Part shown: positions 8,597 to 15,603 of the stretch, in pieces | How positions within the stretch are numbered: the first letter of the stretch is position 1 | How the letters are laid out: every line of letters begins with the position of its first letter | Notes under the pieces: generated by a model | What the model saw: only the letters and a program-made list of their open reading frames with translations | What the model was told of the DNA's origin: nothing | The model's database searches: none | NCBI GenBank assembly: GCA_029259845.1 | Contig: JAJDEI010000003.1 | Coordinates: forward strand, 1-62,590 | Direction: 5' to 3' | Source of the DNA: Planctomycetaceae bacterium | GTDB taxonomy: Bacteria > Planctomycetota > Planctomycetia > Planctomycetales > Planctomycetaceae | Length of the DNA: 62,590 nucleotides | Made by a program: the position numbers and the translations under genes

Positions 8597-9564
8597 GACA
8601 GCAACGACGCCAGCTTCTCCCGCAAGGGGCCGACAATGTTTCGGTAGTCCTCGACGATGCCGAACTGGCAATGCCGGAAGATCGGCGCATCCTCGTCCGT
8701 GTTGATTGCCGTAATCACCTTGGCGTCCGCGATGCCCATCAGATGCTGGCTCGCCCCGGACAGGGCGATCGCCAGGTACAACTCCGGTGCGACTTTCTTG
8801 CCGGTTTGTCCCACCTGCCAATGTGGAGGGACCCAGCCGGCATCGCAGGCCGCTCGCGAGGCGGCCATTTGGGCCCCCATCGTGGAGGCCAGTTGCTTGA
8901 GTTCTTCAAACGGCTCGGGTCCGCCCAACCCGCGGCCGCCGGAGACGATGACGGTCGCGTCCTCCAGCCGCACATCGCCGGTCGTTTCCACATGACGTTC
9001 GATGATCTCGGTCGCATTGACATGCCGACGAGCCGCCTCCGACAGTTCGACCGCACGCGTTTCGACGGTGCCGGGGGTTTCTCTCGCCGGCTCCGGATCG
9101 AATGACCTTGCCCGCACCCAGACGACCGCCGGGGAACGCCTGAGTTCGACGACCGCCATCGCCTTCCCCCCGTAGACGGACCGCGTGACGCGCAGATGGT
9201 CCCCCTCGATCGCAAGTCCTTGCGCGTCGCCGATGGACGAGCCGCCCAGCCGACCCGCCAGGCGAGGCGTCAACTCCTGGGAATATGTGTCGCCCGAGAG
9301 CAGCACGATGTCCGGCTGCAGTTGCTCACACACGGTCTGCAGGACGGCGAGCGTGAGTTCCGGTTGGTACGCGGTCAGTTCGGAGGCATCGGCGCAAATG
9401 ACAGTGTCGGCCTGTTGGGCGATCGTAGCAACAAGCTCATCGTCTGCCGGACCGGGAATCACCGCCGTCAGCGGGGCATCCAAACGGCGCGCGGCACCGA
9501 ACAGCCCGCCGGTGGCCCGGTCGAACTTCGCTCCCGGCATGAGACACACAACGACGTTCTTCAC
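8593..9564 (-). CDS. etfA: Electron transfer flavoprotein subunit alpha
   Basis: A 323-residue FAD-binding ETF alpha chain. The open frame extends upstream, but the family N-terminus KNVVVCLMPGAKF begins right after GTG 9564, which has an AAGGAA ribosome-binding sequence six bases upstream (9571-9576), so I place the start there. The C-terminal FAD domain is intact: VIVSGGRGLGG, FEELKQLASTMGAQMAASRA, VGQTGKKVAPELYLAIALSG, QHLMGI, INTDEDAPIF and the closing DYRNIVGPL region. It pairs with EtfB to shuttle electrons from the three acyl-CoA dehydrogenases of this region. It is translationally coupled to the EtfD-like gene through a four-base overlap. Confidence 0.96.
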   Translation of the reverse strand: MKNVVVCLMPGAKFDRATGGLFGAARRLDAPLTAVIPGPADDELVATIAQQADTVICADASELTAYQPELTLAVLQTVCEQLQPDIVLLSGDTYSQELTPRLAGRLGGSSIGDAQGLAIEGDHLRVTRSVYGGKAMAVVELRRSPAVVWVRARSFDPEPARETPGTVETRAVELSEAARRHVNATEIIERHVETTGDVRLEDATVIVSGGRGLGGPEPFEELKQLASTMGAQMAASRAACDAGWVPPHWQVGQTGKKVAPELYLAIALSGASQHLMGIADAKVITAINTDEDAPIFRHCQFGIVEDYRNIVGPLREKLASLLS

Positions 9565-9631
9565 GACCTGTTCCTTTTCCGGATGCTTCTCACTGCCTGA
9601 CTGTCCGCGTTCTCTCAGAAACAGAGCCCGA

Positions 9632-9683
9632 AGCGTTGGCGACGGGTCCGATTTTACCTGCACACTGACCCGTCGCTAACGCT
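9632..9683. repeat. Inverted repeat between etfB and etfA
   Basis: Arms AGCGTTGGCGACGGGTC (9632-9648) and GACCCGTCGCTAACGCT (9667-9683) form a long imperfect stem around an 18-base loop. Related strings occur at 20513-20535 and 25793-25812, so it belongs to a dispersed family. It could attenuate or process the transcript between the two ETF genes. Confidence 0.6.
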
Positions 9684-9709
9684 CTGGTCTCTGAACAACG
9701 TCTCGACGG

Positions 9710-10522
9710 CTACACACCCGCACGTTGCACGACCGCTGCGATTCGTGCGGCGAATGCATTGGCCTTTTCCTCGATCGATTCTCCCTGAATGAACTCGCAC
9801 TCCCCGGTTTTCTCCGGGATGTACAAATCGACAACCTCCAGGGCGTCCGCTGCCGATGAAACGTCTTCCTCGCTGAGGCCGAGGTCGGACGGCTTCCAGG
9901 TGGTTAGCGGCTTGCGGTGCGATTTCATGATGTCCCGCGTCTTCGGGATGCGGGGGACGTTCTCCTCGCTGTTGGTGATGGTCGCCACCAGCGGCAATTC
10001 GGCCCGCACTTTCTCCCAGCCGGTATCGGTCTGCCGGCGCAGAACAACGCCCCCGTCCGCCGCTTCGATGTGGTCCACAAAACCGACAAACGGCAGTCCG
10101 AGTTCTTCGGCGAGCAGCCCACCTGTTTGGCCCGCTCCCCAGTCACCCGCCTCACGTCCCAGCAGGATGAGATCAAACGTTCCCAGTTTCCGGATCGCTG
10201 CCGCCAACAGCCGTGCGGTGATTGCCGAATGAGATCCGCTCCCCGCCACCTCCTGCTCGACCAGGCAGGCGTGATCCACTTTGAGTGCGATGGCCTTGCG
10301 CAAAACGTCCTCGGCACTTGCCGGGCCGATCGACAACGCGGAGATTTCTCCTTCGGACCGTTCCCGAAGCTGCAGTGCCGTCTCCAGCGCATTCTCGCAG
10401 AAGATGTTGGTGACGAGGTTCGCGCTGCCCTGGATCGCCGCACGCCGGCCACGGTCAATCTGAAAGTCGCGGGGCGGAACCTCCGGGTCAAGGATTTGCT
10501 TGAGACAAACGAGAATCTGCAC
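9710..10522 (-). CDS. etfB: Electron transfer flavoprotein subunit beta
   Basis: A 270-residue ETF beta chain starting MQILVCLKQILDPEVPPRDF. Conserved blocks are visible: ENALETALQLRE, a long helical segment SAEDVLRKAIALKVDHA, the nucleotide-loop region LILLGREAGDWGAGQTGG, then LPLVATITN and PRIPKTRDIMKSHRKP. The partner EtfA is encoded 145 bases downstream, across an inverted repeat, and tetR lies 69 bases upstream on the same strand. The pair forms the soluble electron carrier between acyl-CoA dehydrogenases and the membrane EtfD-like protein. Confidence 0.95.
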   Translation of the reverse strand: MQILVCLKQILDPEVPPRDFQIDRGRRAAIQGSANLVTNIFCENALETALQLRERSEGEISALSIGPASAEDVLRKAIALKVDHACLVEQEVAGSGSHSAITARLLAAAIRKLGTFDLILLGREAGDWGAGQTGGLLAEELGLPFVGFVDHIEAADGGVVLRRQTDTGWEKVRAELPLVATITNSEENVPRIPKTRDIMKSHRKPLTTWKPSDLGLSEEDVSSAADALEVVDLYIPEKTGECEFIQGESIEEKANAFAARIAAVVQRAGV

Positions 10523-10591
10523 GGGAAATCGACCGGAGCCAAAGGAAAAGGACGGAAGCCATACTTCAATCGGAGGAACGGGCCGGGAGCA

Positions 10592-11212
10592 TCACTCTCG
10601 CAGCAGGCCGTCGCAGAGAAACTTGGCAATCTCGTCGGCGACTTCCTGAGAACTCATCGCTCCGTCCTGCCGATACCAGCGTGCGACCCCCAGAACGGTT
10701 GCAAACAGATTCAGCGAGGCGATGTCCGGATCCAAATCCTGCAGGAGTCCTTCCGATTCAAGGTCCCGCAGAGTTTGCCGGACGAACTCCAGATACCCGC
10801 GTTTTCGCCGAATCACCTCCCGCCGCTGAGCTTTCGGAAGGCAATTGACTTCATCGCTCAAAATCGCGATGGGCCCCCCTCCCTCGGCGACGAGCACGAC
10901 GTGGTTCCGAATGATTTGATCCAGCCGCTCTTTCGGGTTTTGTATGTCGGAGCATCGCTCGATAACATTTTTTTCGACCAGCGACATGGCATAGTTGATG
11001 ATGCGATACAACAGGTCCTGCTTACCGGTCGTGTAGTAGTACAATCCCGCTTTGGTCAAATTGACAGCGACCGCAATGTCGTTCATGCTGGTCGCATCAA
11101 AGCCTTTCTCGCAGATAATCTGGGCGGCGGTTCGGCAAATTTCAGCCGTGCGGTCCTCCGCAGTGCCGTTGTGATCTTTTTTGGATGAGCGCTTTGTCGT
11201 TTGAGTGGCCAC
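10592..11212 (-). CDS. TetR/AcrR-family transcriptional regulator
   Basis: A 206-residue regulator with the canonical N-terminal helix-turn-helix at about residues 22-68: TAEICRTAAQIICEKGFDATSMNDIAVAVNLTKAGLYYY, split over three helices, followed by GKQDLLYRIINYAM. The C-terminal ligand-binding half (about 80-206) resembles regulators of fatty-acid or steroid catabolism of the KstR2/FadR type, but the ligand cannot be deduced; an acyl-CoA is the natural guess. It is the first gene of the minus-strand run tetR-etfB-etfA-etfD-acd-acd, so it probably represses its own operon. A palindrome 84 bases upstream of its start (11296-11313) is a candidate operator. Confidence 0.92.
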   Translation of the reverse strand: MATQTTKRSSKKDHNGTAEDRTAEICRTAAQIICEKGFDATSMNDIAVAVNLTKAGLYYYTTGKQDLLYRIINYAMSLVEKNVIERCSDIQNPKERLDQIIRNHVVLVAEGGGPIAILSDEVNCLPKAQRREVIRRKRGYLEFVRQTLRDLESEGLLQDLDPDIASLNLFATVLGVARWYRQDGAMSSQEVADEIAKFLCDGLLRE

Positions 11213-11295
11213 TCAAATCTCCCACTAATGTGCTGCGACGACCAGAGACCGAATCGAATCGAATCAACGGCCCGATAACCCCGCATCCGACTAAT

Positions 11296-11313
11296 CTACC
11301 GACCGTACGGTAG
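11296..11313. promoter_or_regulatory. Palindromic candidate TetR operator
   Basis: The sequence CTACCGACCGTACGGTAG has outer arms CTACCG/CGGTAG and contains the perfect 10-base palindrome ACCGTACGGT (11302-11311). It sits in the 205-base spacer between the divergent tetR and histidine phosphatase genes. Position and symmetry are those of a TetR-family operator; the assignment is inference. Confidence 0.55.
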
Positions 11314-11417
11314 AACTGTCAATCGGTTGCTGCCTCTGGTTTGTTTACGGTCGTGTAGTCGTTGCGGATCAACAGAATCCCCCTCGGTTTCTCGCTTTTT
11401 TTCAATCGAGCCTGTGA

Positions 11418-12137
11418 ATGAGCACGTTGCTTCTTGTCCGCCACGCCCAGGCGTCGTTCCTGGAGGACGATTACGACAAACTCAGCGCTCACGGCGAACA
11501 TCAGGCCCGTTGCCTCGGCGAACATTTGGCGGCGTATGGAATCACGTTTGAGGAAGTGGTCACCGGTCCGCGGCAGCGTCACCGCCGCACAGCGGAATTG
11601 GTCGGCCAATCGATGCAAAAAGCGGGACTCGTTTGGCCCGAACCAGTCGCGGTTTCCGACTGGGACGAACATCAGGTCGACCGGCTGATGCTCGGGTATG
11701 ACTCGGCCCTTGCCGAACAGGATCTCAGTCTGAAGCCGCTCATCGACGCCGCGCAATCCCCCGGGACTCTGCAGCAACGAGCTCGCCGGTTTCAGCGATT
11801 GTTCGAGGCGACCGCGCGGCTTTGGCTCACCAATGCGACCGTCGTGCCTGGCATTGAGACTTGGGGCGAGTTCCGCGACCGTGTTCATCGAGGACTGCAC
11901 GCGATTGTCTCTCGCTCCGGAAACGGCCGTCGCGTGGCGGTCTTCACGTCGGTGGGAGCCGTCACAGTCGCCCTGCAGCACGCGATGGGTTGCGACGATC
12001 AAACCGCGTTGGCGACCGGATGGCGTGTGTGGAATTGTTCAGTCACCGAGTTTGCGTTCTCCGGGGATCGGTTTACACTCGACCGATTCAACACGCTGCC
12101 GCATCTGCCGAATCCCGATGATTGGACCTATCGCTGA
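11418..12137 (+). CDS. Histidine phosphatase family protein
   Basis: A 239-residue member of the phosphoglycerate-mutase-like histidine phosphatases. The catalytic motif near the N-terminus reads LLVRHAQASF, with RHA in place of the commoner RHG. A second conserved stretch, VVTGPRQRHRRTAE (about residues 47-60), supplies further phosphate-binding arginines. WGEFRDRVHRGL and VAVFTSVGAVTVALQHAMG cover the acid and second-histidine regions, although the usual late GH pair is replaced by TSVGA-like sequence, so activity is less certain. It is divergent from tetR and starts 52 bases before an acyl-CoA dehydrogenase gene, so a metabolic substrate such as a phosphorylated acyl intermediate is possible but unproven. 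Confidence 0.8.
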   Translation: MSTLLLVRHAQASFLEDDYDKLSAHGEHQARCLGEHLAAYGITFEEVVTGPRQRHRRTAELVGQSMQKAGLVWPEPVAVSDWDEHQVDRLMLGYDSALAEQDLSLKPLIDAAQSPGTLQQRARRFQRLFEATARLWLTNATVVPGIETWGEFRDRVHRGLHAIVSRSGNGRRVAVFTSVGAVTVALQHAMGCDDQTALATGWRVWNCSVTEFAFSGDRFTLDRFNTLPHLPNPDDWTYR

Positions 12138-12188
12138 TGGGCACGGCTGTCGGTCTCCAGGCATCCCCCCTTACTAACGAGCCGTTTC

Positions 12189-13391
12189 ATGGATTTCTCG
12201 ATTCCCGACAACACGCTCGACATGCTGGCGTCCGTTCGCGGGTTCGTTGACGCCGAATTGATCCCTTTGGAAACAATCGCTCGTGAACGCTCATTCCGGG
12301 AACTTCTGCCGCTCCTCGAAGAGAGGCGACTGCAGGTCCGCGAGATGGGCCTGTGGACCCCGCAAATCCCGACGAAGTTCGGCGGCGGCGGACTCGGCTT
12401 CCTCGAACACGCGATGCTCAGCGAGGAACTGGCCCGCTGTCCCTACGGGCATTTCGCCTTCAACTGTCAGGCCCCCGACGCGGGGAACATGGAGATTCTC
12501 ATCGAGTTCGGGACGGACGAGCAGCAGGAACGGTGGCTCAAGCCGCTGCTCGCCGGGGAGATTCGCAGTTGCTTTTCGATGACGGAAGTCGACCGGCCCG
12601 GCTCCAATCCGGTTTGGATGGACACCACCGCTGTCCGTGAAGGAGACGAATATGTCATCAACGGGCACAAATGGTTTACCTCCTCCGCTGATGGGGCCGC
12701 CTTCGCCGTCGTGATGGCTGTCACAAACCCCGATGCCCCGCCGCACGGACGGGCCAGTCAAATTATCGTCCCGACCGACACGCCGGGCTTCGAGTTGGTC
12801 CGCAACATTCCCTGTATGGGCCATGCCGGAGAAGACTGGGAAAGCCATGCGGAAATCCGCTACGAAAACTGTCGCGTGCCGGCCGAGAACCTGTTGGGAG
12901 AAGAAGGGGCCGGATTCGCCATCGCCCAGTCGCGGCTCGGTCCGGGACGCATCCATCATTGCATGCGCTGGATCGGCATTGCCGAACGTTCCTTCGAGCT
13001 GATGTGCCAGCGGGCAGCGACCCGTGAGATCGCCCCCGGTGTTCCGCTCGCAAGCAAACAGACGATTCAAAACTGGATCGCCGAGAGCCGCGCGGCCATC
13101 AACGCCGCCCGCCTGATGGTGCTGCAAGCGGGTTGGAAGATCGACAAGGCCGGCGCCCGCGAAGCCCGCGTCGAGATTTCCGCGATCAAGTTTTACGTCG
13201 CCGACGTGATGATGCAGGTCATCGATCGCGCCATCCAGACCCACGGTGCCCTGGGCATCAGCGACGACACGATCCTTTCGACCTTCTACCGCAACGAACG
13301 GGCCGCCCGCATTTACGACGGCCCCGATGAAGTTCATCGCACCGTGATCGCCCGTCAGGAAATGAAAAAATACGGCGTCAAACTCAACTGA
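12189..13391 (+). CDS. Acyl-CoA dehydrogenase, ACAD10/11-like
   Basis: A 400-residue acyl-CoA dehydrogenase. N-terminal helical domain to about residue 115, then CFSMTEVDRPGSNPVWM and VINGHKWFTSSADGAAF in the FAD-binding middle domain, and a C-terminal domain with ISAIKFYVADVMMQVIDRA, QTHGALGISDDTILSTFY and the loop RIYDGPDEVHRTVIAR. That last loop is the form I associate with ACAD10/ACAD11-type enzymes. Consistent with this, the next gene encodes an APH-type kinase, the domain fused to these dehydrogenases in animals. The expected role is a step in the breakdown of hydroxylated acyl-CoAs; the substrate itself is not shown by the sequence. Confidence 0.9.
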   Translation: MDFSIPDNTLDMLASVRGFVDAELIPLETIARERSFRELLPLLEERRLQVREMGLWTPQIPTKFGGGGLGFLEHAMLSEELARCPYGHFAFNCQAPDAGNMEILIEFGTDEQQERWLKPLLAGEIRSCFSMTEVDRPGSNPVWMDTTAVREGDEYVINGHKWFTSSADGAAFAVVMAVTNPDAPPHGRASQIIVPTDTPGFELVRNIPCMGHAGEDWESHAEIRYENCRVPAENLLGEEGAGFAIAQSRLGPGRIHHCMRWIGIAERSFELMCQRAATREIAPGVPLASKQTIQNWIAESRAAINAARLMVLQAGWKIDKAGAREARVEISAIKFYVADVMMQVIDRAIQTHGALGISDDTILSTFYRNERAARIYDGPDEVHRTVIARQEMKKYGVKLN

Positions 13392-13410
13392 GAGATGGGA
13401 CTCGTGAGGC

Positions 13411-13484
13411 GTAGGGTGGGCTTCGCCCACCATGCGAGGTTCCACACACGGTCGAATTCTGTCGGTGGGCACAGCCCACCCTAC
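13411..13484. repeat. GTAGGGTGGGC inverted-repeat element
   Basis: Arms GTAGGGTGGGC (13411-13421) and GCCCACCCTAC (13474-13484) enclose two small hairpins of the type GGTGGGC/GCCCACC. It fills the spacer between an acyl-CoA dehydrogenase and a kinase gene. I recognise this as a common dispersed repeat of planctomycete genomes. Confidence 0.75.
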
Positions 13485-13524
13485 GCTACTTGCACTCGTT
13501 CATTCTCCCGCGCTGAGTCCGCCG

Positions 13525-14595
13525 ATGACGATCTCCATCGACCAACCGCAAGCCATCCGCGCCGGCGAGGAGTTGGACGTTGCACGGCTGGAGCCGTATC
13601 TGCTCGAACATCTGCCTAGTAGCGTTGGACCGCTCACGGTTGAACAGTTTCCCAGCGGATACTCCAACCTGACGTATCTGCTGCGACTCGGTGACCGGGA
13701 ATTGGTGCTCCGCCGTCCGCCGTTTGGCAACGAGGTCAAATCGGCTCACGACATGGGTCGGGAGTACCGCGTGCTTTCCAAGCTGTGCGAGGTTTACGAC
13801 GCGGCTCCTCGCCCGTTGGCCTACTGTGAAGATGCGGCGCTGATCGGCGATCGGTTTTATGTCATGGAGCGTTGCCGCGGGGTGATTCTTCGCAAACCGG
13901 AGCCGCCGGCCGAACTGGCCGACAACCCCGCCCTCACGCGGCAGCTCTGCGAATCGGTCGTCGAACGTTTCGCCGCGCTCCACATGTTGGACTACGAAGC
14001 GGCCGGCTTGGGAGACTTGGGACGGCCCGCAGGCTATGTCGAGCGGCAAGTCACCGGATGGGCGAAGCGTTACCAAAACGCCAAGACCCACGATTACCCG
14101 CAGGTCGAACGGCTCAGCGATTGGTTGCTTGGCAACCGGCCGGGCGAATCGGCTGCCGCTCTCATCCACAACGATTACAAGTACGACAATCTCGTTCTCG
14201 ACACGAACGATCTCACTCGAATCGTCGCAGTCCTTGACTGGGAGATGGCGACAATCGGCGATCCGCTCATGGATCTCGGCTCGTCGCTTGCCTACTGGGT
14301 CGAGCCTGGCGACCCGCCGGCGGAACACGCCCGCGCCTTCGGCCCCACAATGGCAACGGGCAGTCTCACCCGCCGGGAGCTTGTGGAGGCCTACGTTTCC
14401 CGGACCGGGGCCGACGTCTCAGATATCCTGTTCTACTACTGTTTCGGACTGTTTAAACTGGCCGTCATCGTCCAGCAAATCTACGCCCGCTATGAACGCG
14501 GACATACCCACGACGAACGTTTTGCCACTTTGAACCAGATGGTCGAGTCCCTCGGCGCTCGCGGCATCAACGCCATCACCACCGGCGAAATCTAA
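13525..14595 (+). CDS. APH-family phosphotransferase (ACAD10/11 kinase-domain type)
   Basis: A 356-residue small-molecule kinase. I start it at ATG 13525, because the frame further upstream runs through the GTAGGGTGGGC repeat. The fold is visible as the N-lobe strand YSNLTYLLRLGDRELVLRRPP, then the catalytic loop LIHNDYKYDNLVLD (HxDxxxxN) and the metal-binding segment VLDWEMATIGDPLMDLG. The P-rich C-terminal helices follow. Orthologous domains are fused to acyl-CoA dehydrogenases in ACAD10/11, and the bacterial relative LvaA acts on 4-hydroxyacyl-CoA in levulinate breakdown. Placed between an ACAD10/11-like dehydrogenase and a dehydrogenase/reductase gene, this protein probably phosphorylates a hydroxyacyl-CoA. 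Antibiotic resistance is unlikely. Confidence 0.88.
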   Translation: MTISIDQPQAIRAGEELDVARLEPYLLEHLPSSVGPLTVEQFPSGYSNLTYLLRLGDRELVLRRPPFGNEVKSAHDMGREYRVLSKLCEVYDAAPRPLAYCEDAALIGDRFYVMERCRGVILRKPEPPAELADNPALTRQLCESVVERFAALHMLDYEAAGLGDLGRPAGYVERQVTGWAKRYQNAKTHDYPQVERLSDWLLGNRPGESAAALIHNDYKYDNLVLDTNDLTRIVAVLDWEMATIGDPLMDLGSSLAYWVEPGDPPAEHARAFGPTMATGSLTRRELVEAYVSRTGADVSDILFYYCFGLFKLAVIVQQIYARYERGHTHDERFATLNQMVESLGARGINAITTGEI

Positions 14596-14692
14596 CGCGA
14601 TCGTTCTCCGGTATCACCACCCTCACAAGTCCACGGGTCGCACCCCGTGGGCGCACCACCCATTTCGCCCCCAACCGACTCAAGCACTCCCC

Positions 14693-15520
14693 ATGACCAA
14701 CCGCACCCTCCACGGCAAAACCCTGTTCATCACCGGCGCCAGCCGCGGCATCGGAAAGGCGATCGCCATGCGTGCGGCCAGAGACGGGGCCAACATCGTC
14801 ATCGCCGCCAAAACGACCGAGCCGCACCCCAAGCTCCCCGGCACAATCTACACGGCGGCCGAAGCTGTGGAAGCTGTCGGCGGACAGGCACTCGCCCTTC
14901 CGACCGACATCCGTTTTGAGGATCAGGTTGACGCAGCCGTCGCACAAGGAGTCGAACGATTTGGTCGCATCGACATTCTGATCAACAACGCGAGCGCCAT
15001 CTTCTTGGCCGGCACGCTCGAAACGCCGATGAAGCGATACGACCTGATGCACGCCATCAACGTGCGCGGCACGTACCTCGTCACGCAGAAATGTCTGCCG
15101 TATCTACTGAAAGCCGACAACCCGCACGTGCTCAACCTCTCGCCGCCGCTCAACATGGAAGCCCGCTGGTTCCAGCCGCACGTCGCCTACACGACGTCCA
15201 AGTTCGGCATGAGCGAATGCGTGCTTGGCATGGCGGCCGAGTTTGCCGAACAGGGCGTCGCCTTCAACGCTCTCTGGCCCCGGACCGTCATCGCGACCGC
15301 CGCCGTGCAGAACCTGCTGGGCGGCGACGAGATCGTCCGTCGCTCCCGTAAACCGGAGATCATGGCCGATGCCGCCCACGCTGTCCTCACCCGCGACAGC
15401 CGCGCCTGCACCGGCAACTTCTTCGTCGACGAACAGGTCCTCGCCGACGAAGGCGTCACTGACCTTGATGAGTACGCCGTTACTCCGGGAGCCGACCTGA
15501 TCCCTGACTTTTTCCTGTGA
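14693..15520 (+). CDS. SDR-family oxidoreductase, HSDL2-like
   Basis: A 275-residue short-chain dehydrogenase. The NAD(P)-binding motif is TGASRGIGKAIA (residues about 14-25). NNAS follows at about 99-102, and the active site has LNLSPPLN and Y-T-T-S-K in HVAYTTSKFGMS. The insertion AAKTTEPHPKLPGTIYTAAE after the second strand is characteristic of HSDL2-like proteins, which are peroxisomal or mitochondrial lipid-metabolism enzymes in animals; the bacterial versions lack the SCP2 domain, as here. It lies 97 bases after the APH-type kinase and belongs to the same catabolic group. The substrate is unknown, probably an acyl-derived alcohol or ketone. Confidence 0.9.
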   Translation: MTNRTLHGKTLFITGASRGIGKAIAMRAARDGANIVIAAKTTEPHPKLPGTIYTAAEAVEAVGGQALALPTDIRFEDQVDAAVAQGVERFGRIDILINNASAIFLAGTLETPMKRYDLMHAINVRGTYLVTQKCLPYLLKADNPHVLNLSPPLNMEARWFQPHVAYTTSKFGMSECVLGMAAEFAEQGVAFNALWPRTVIATAAVQNLLGGDEIVRRSRKPEIMADAAHAVLTRDSRACTGNFFVDEQVLADEGVTDLDEYAVTPGADLIPDFFL

Positions 15521-15560
15521 GCGTGTCGGGTTCCTATGCGCGTGCCAGGGGGGGGATCTC

Positions 15561-15603
15561 GCCGTCGAGCTTGCTCGCCGCGCGGAGCGAAGCTCCGCGG
15601 CTA
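15561..15603. repeat. Paired GAGCTTGCTC / GGAGCGAAGCTCC hairpins at the alaS stop
   Basis: Two adjacent hairpins (CGAGC TT GCTCG and GCGGAGC GA AGCTCCGC) end in GGCTA. On the minus strand that CTA is the TAG stop codon of alaS (15601-15603). Related copies lie at 24129-24197 and 62160-62240. Between convergent genes it may act as a terminator. Confidence 0.65.

Noticed and set aside
9917..11188. A 423-codon frame on the plus strand opposite etfB and tetR
   Set aside because: Both overlapped genes carry strong family signatures; the frame itself shows none.
13432..13524. Upstream extension of the APH-type kinase
   Set aside because: The 31 extra codons run through the GTAGGGTGGGC repeat; ATG 13525 fits the domain boundary.
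13525..14595. Aminoglycoside resistance determinant
   Set aside because: The APH fold is present, but the catabolic neighbours and the domain type fit ACAD10/11-like metabolism.
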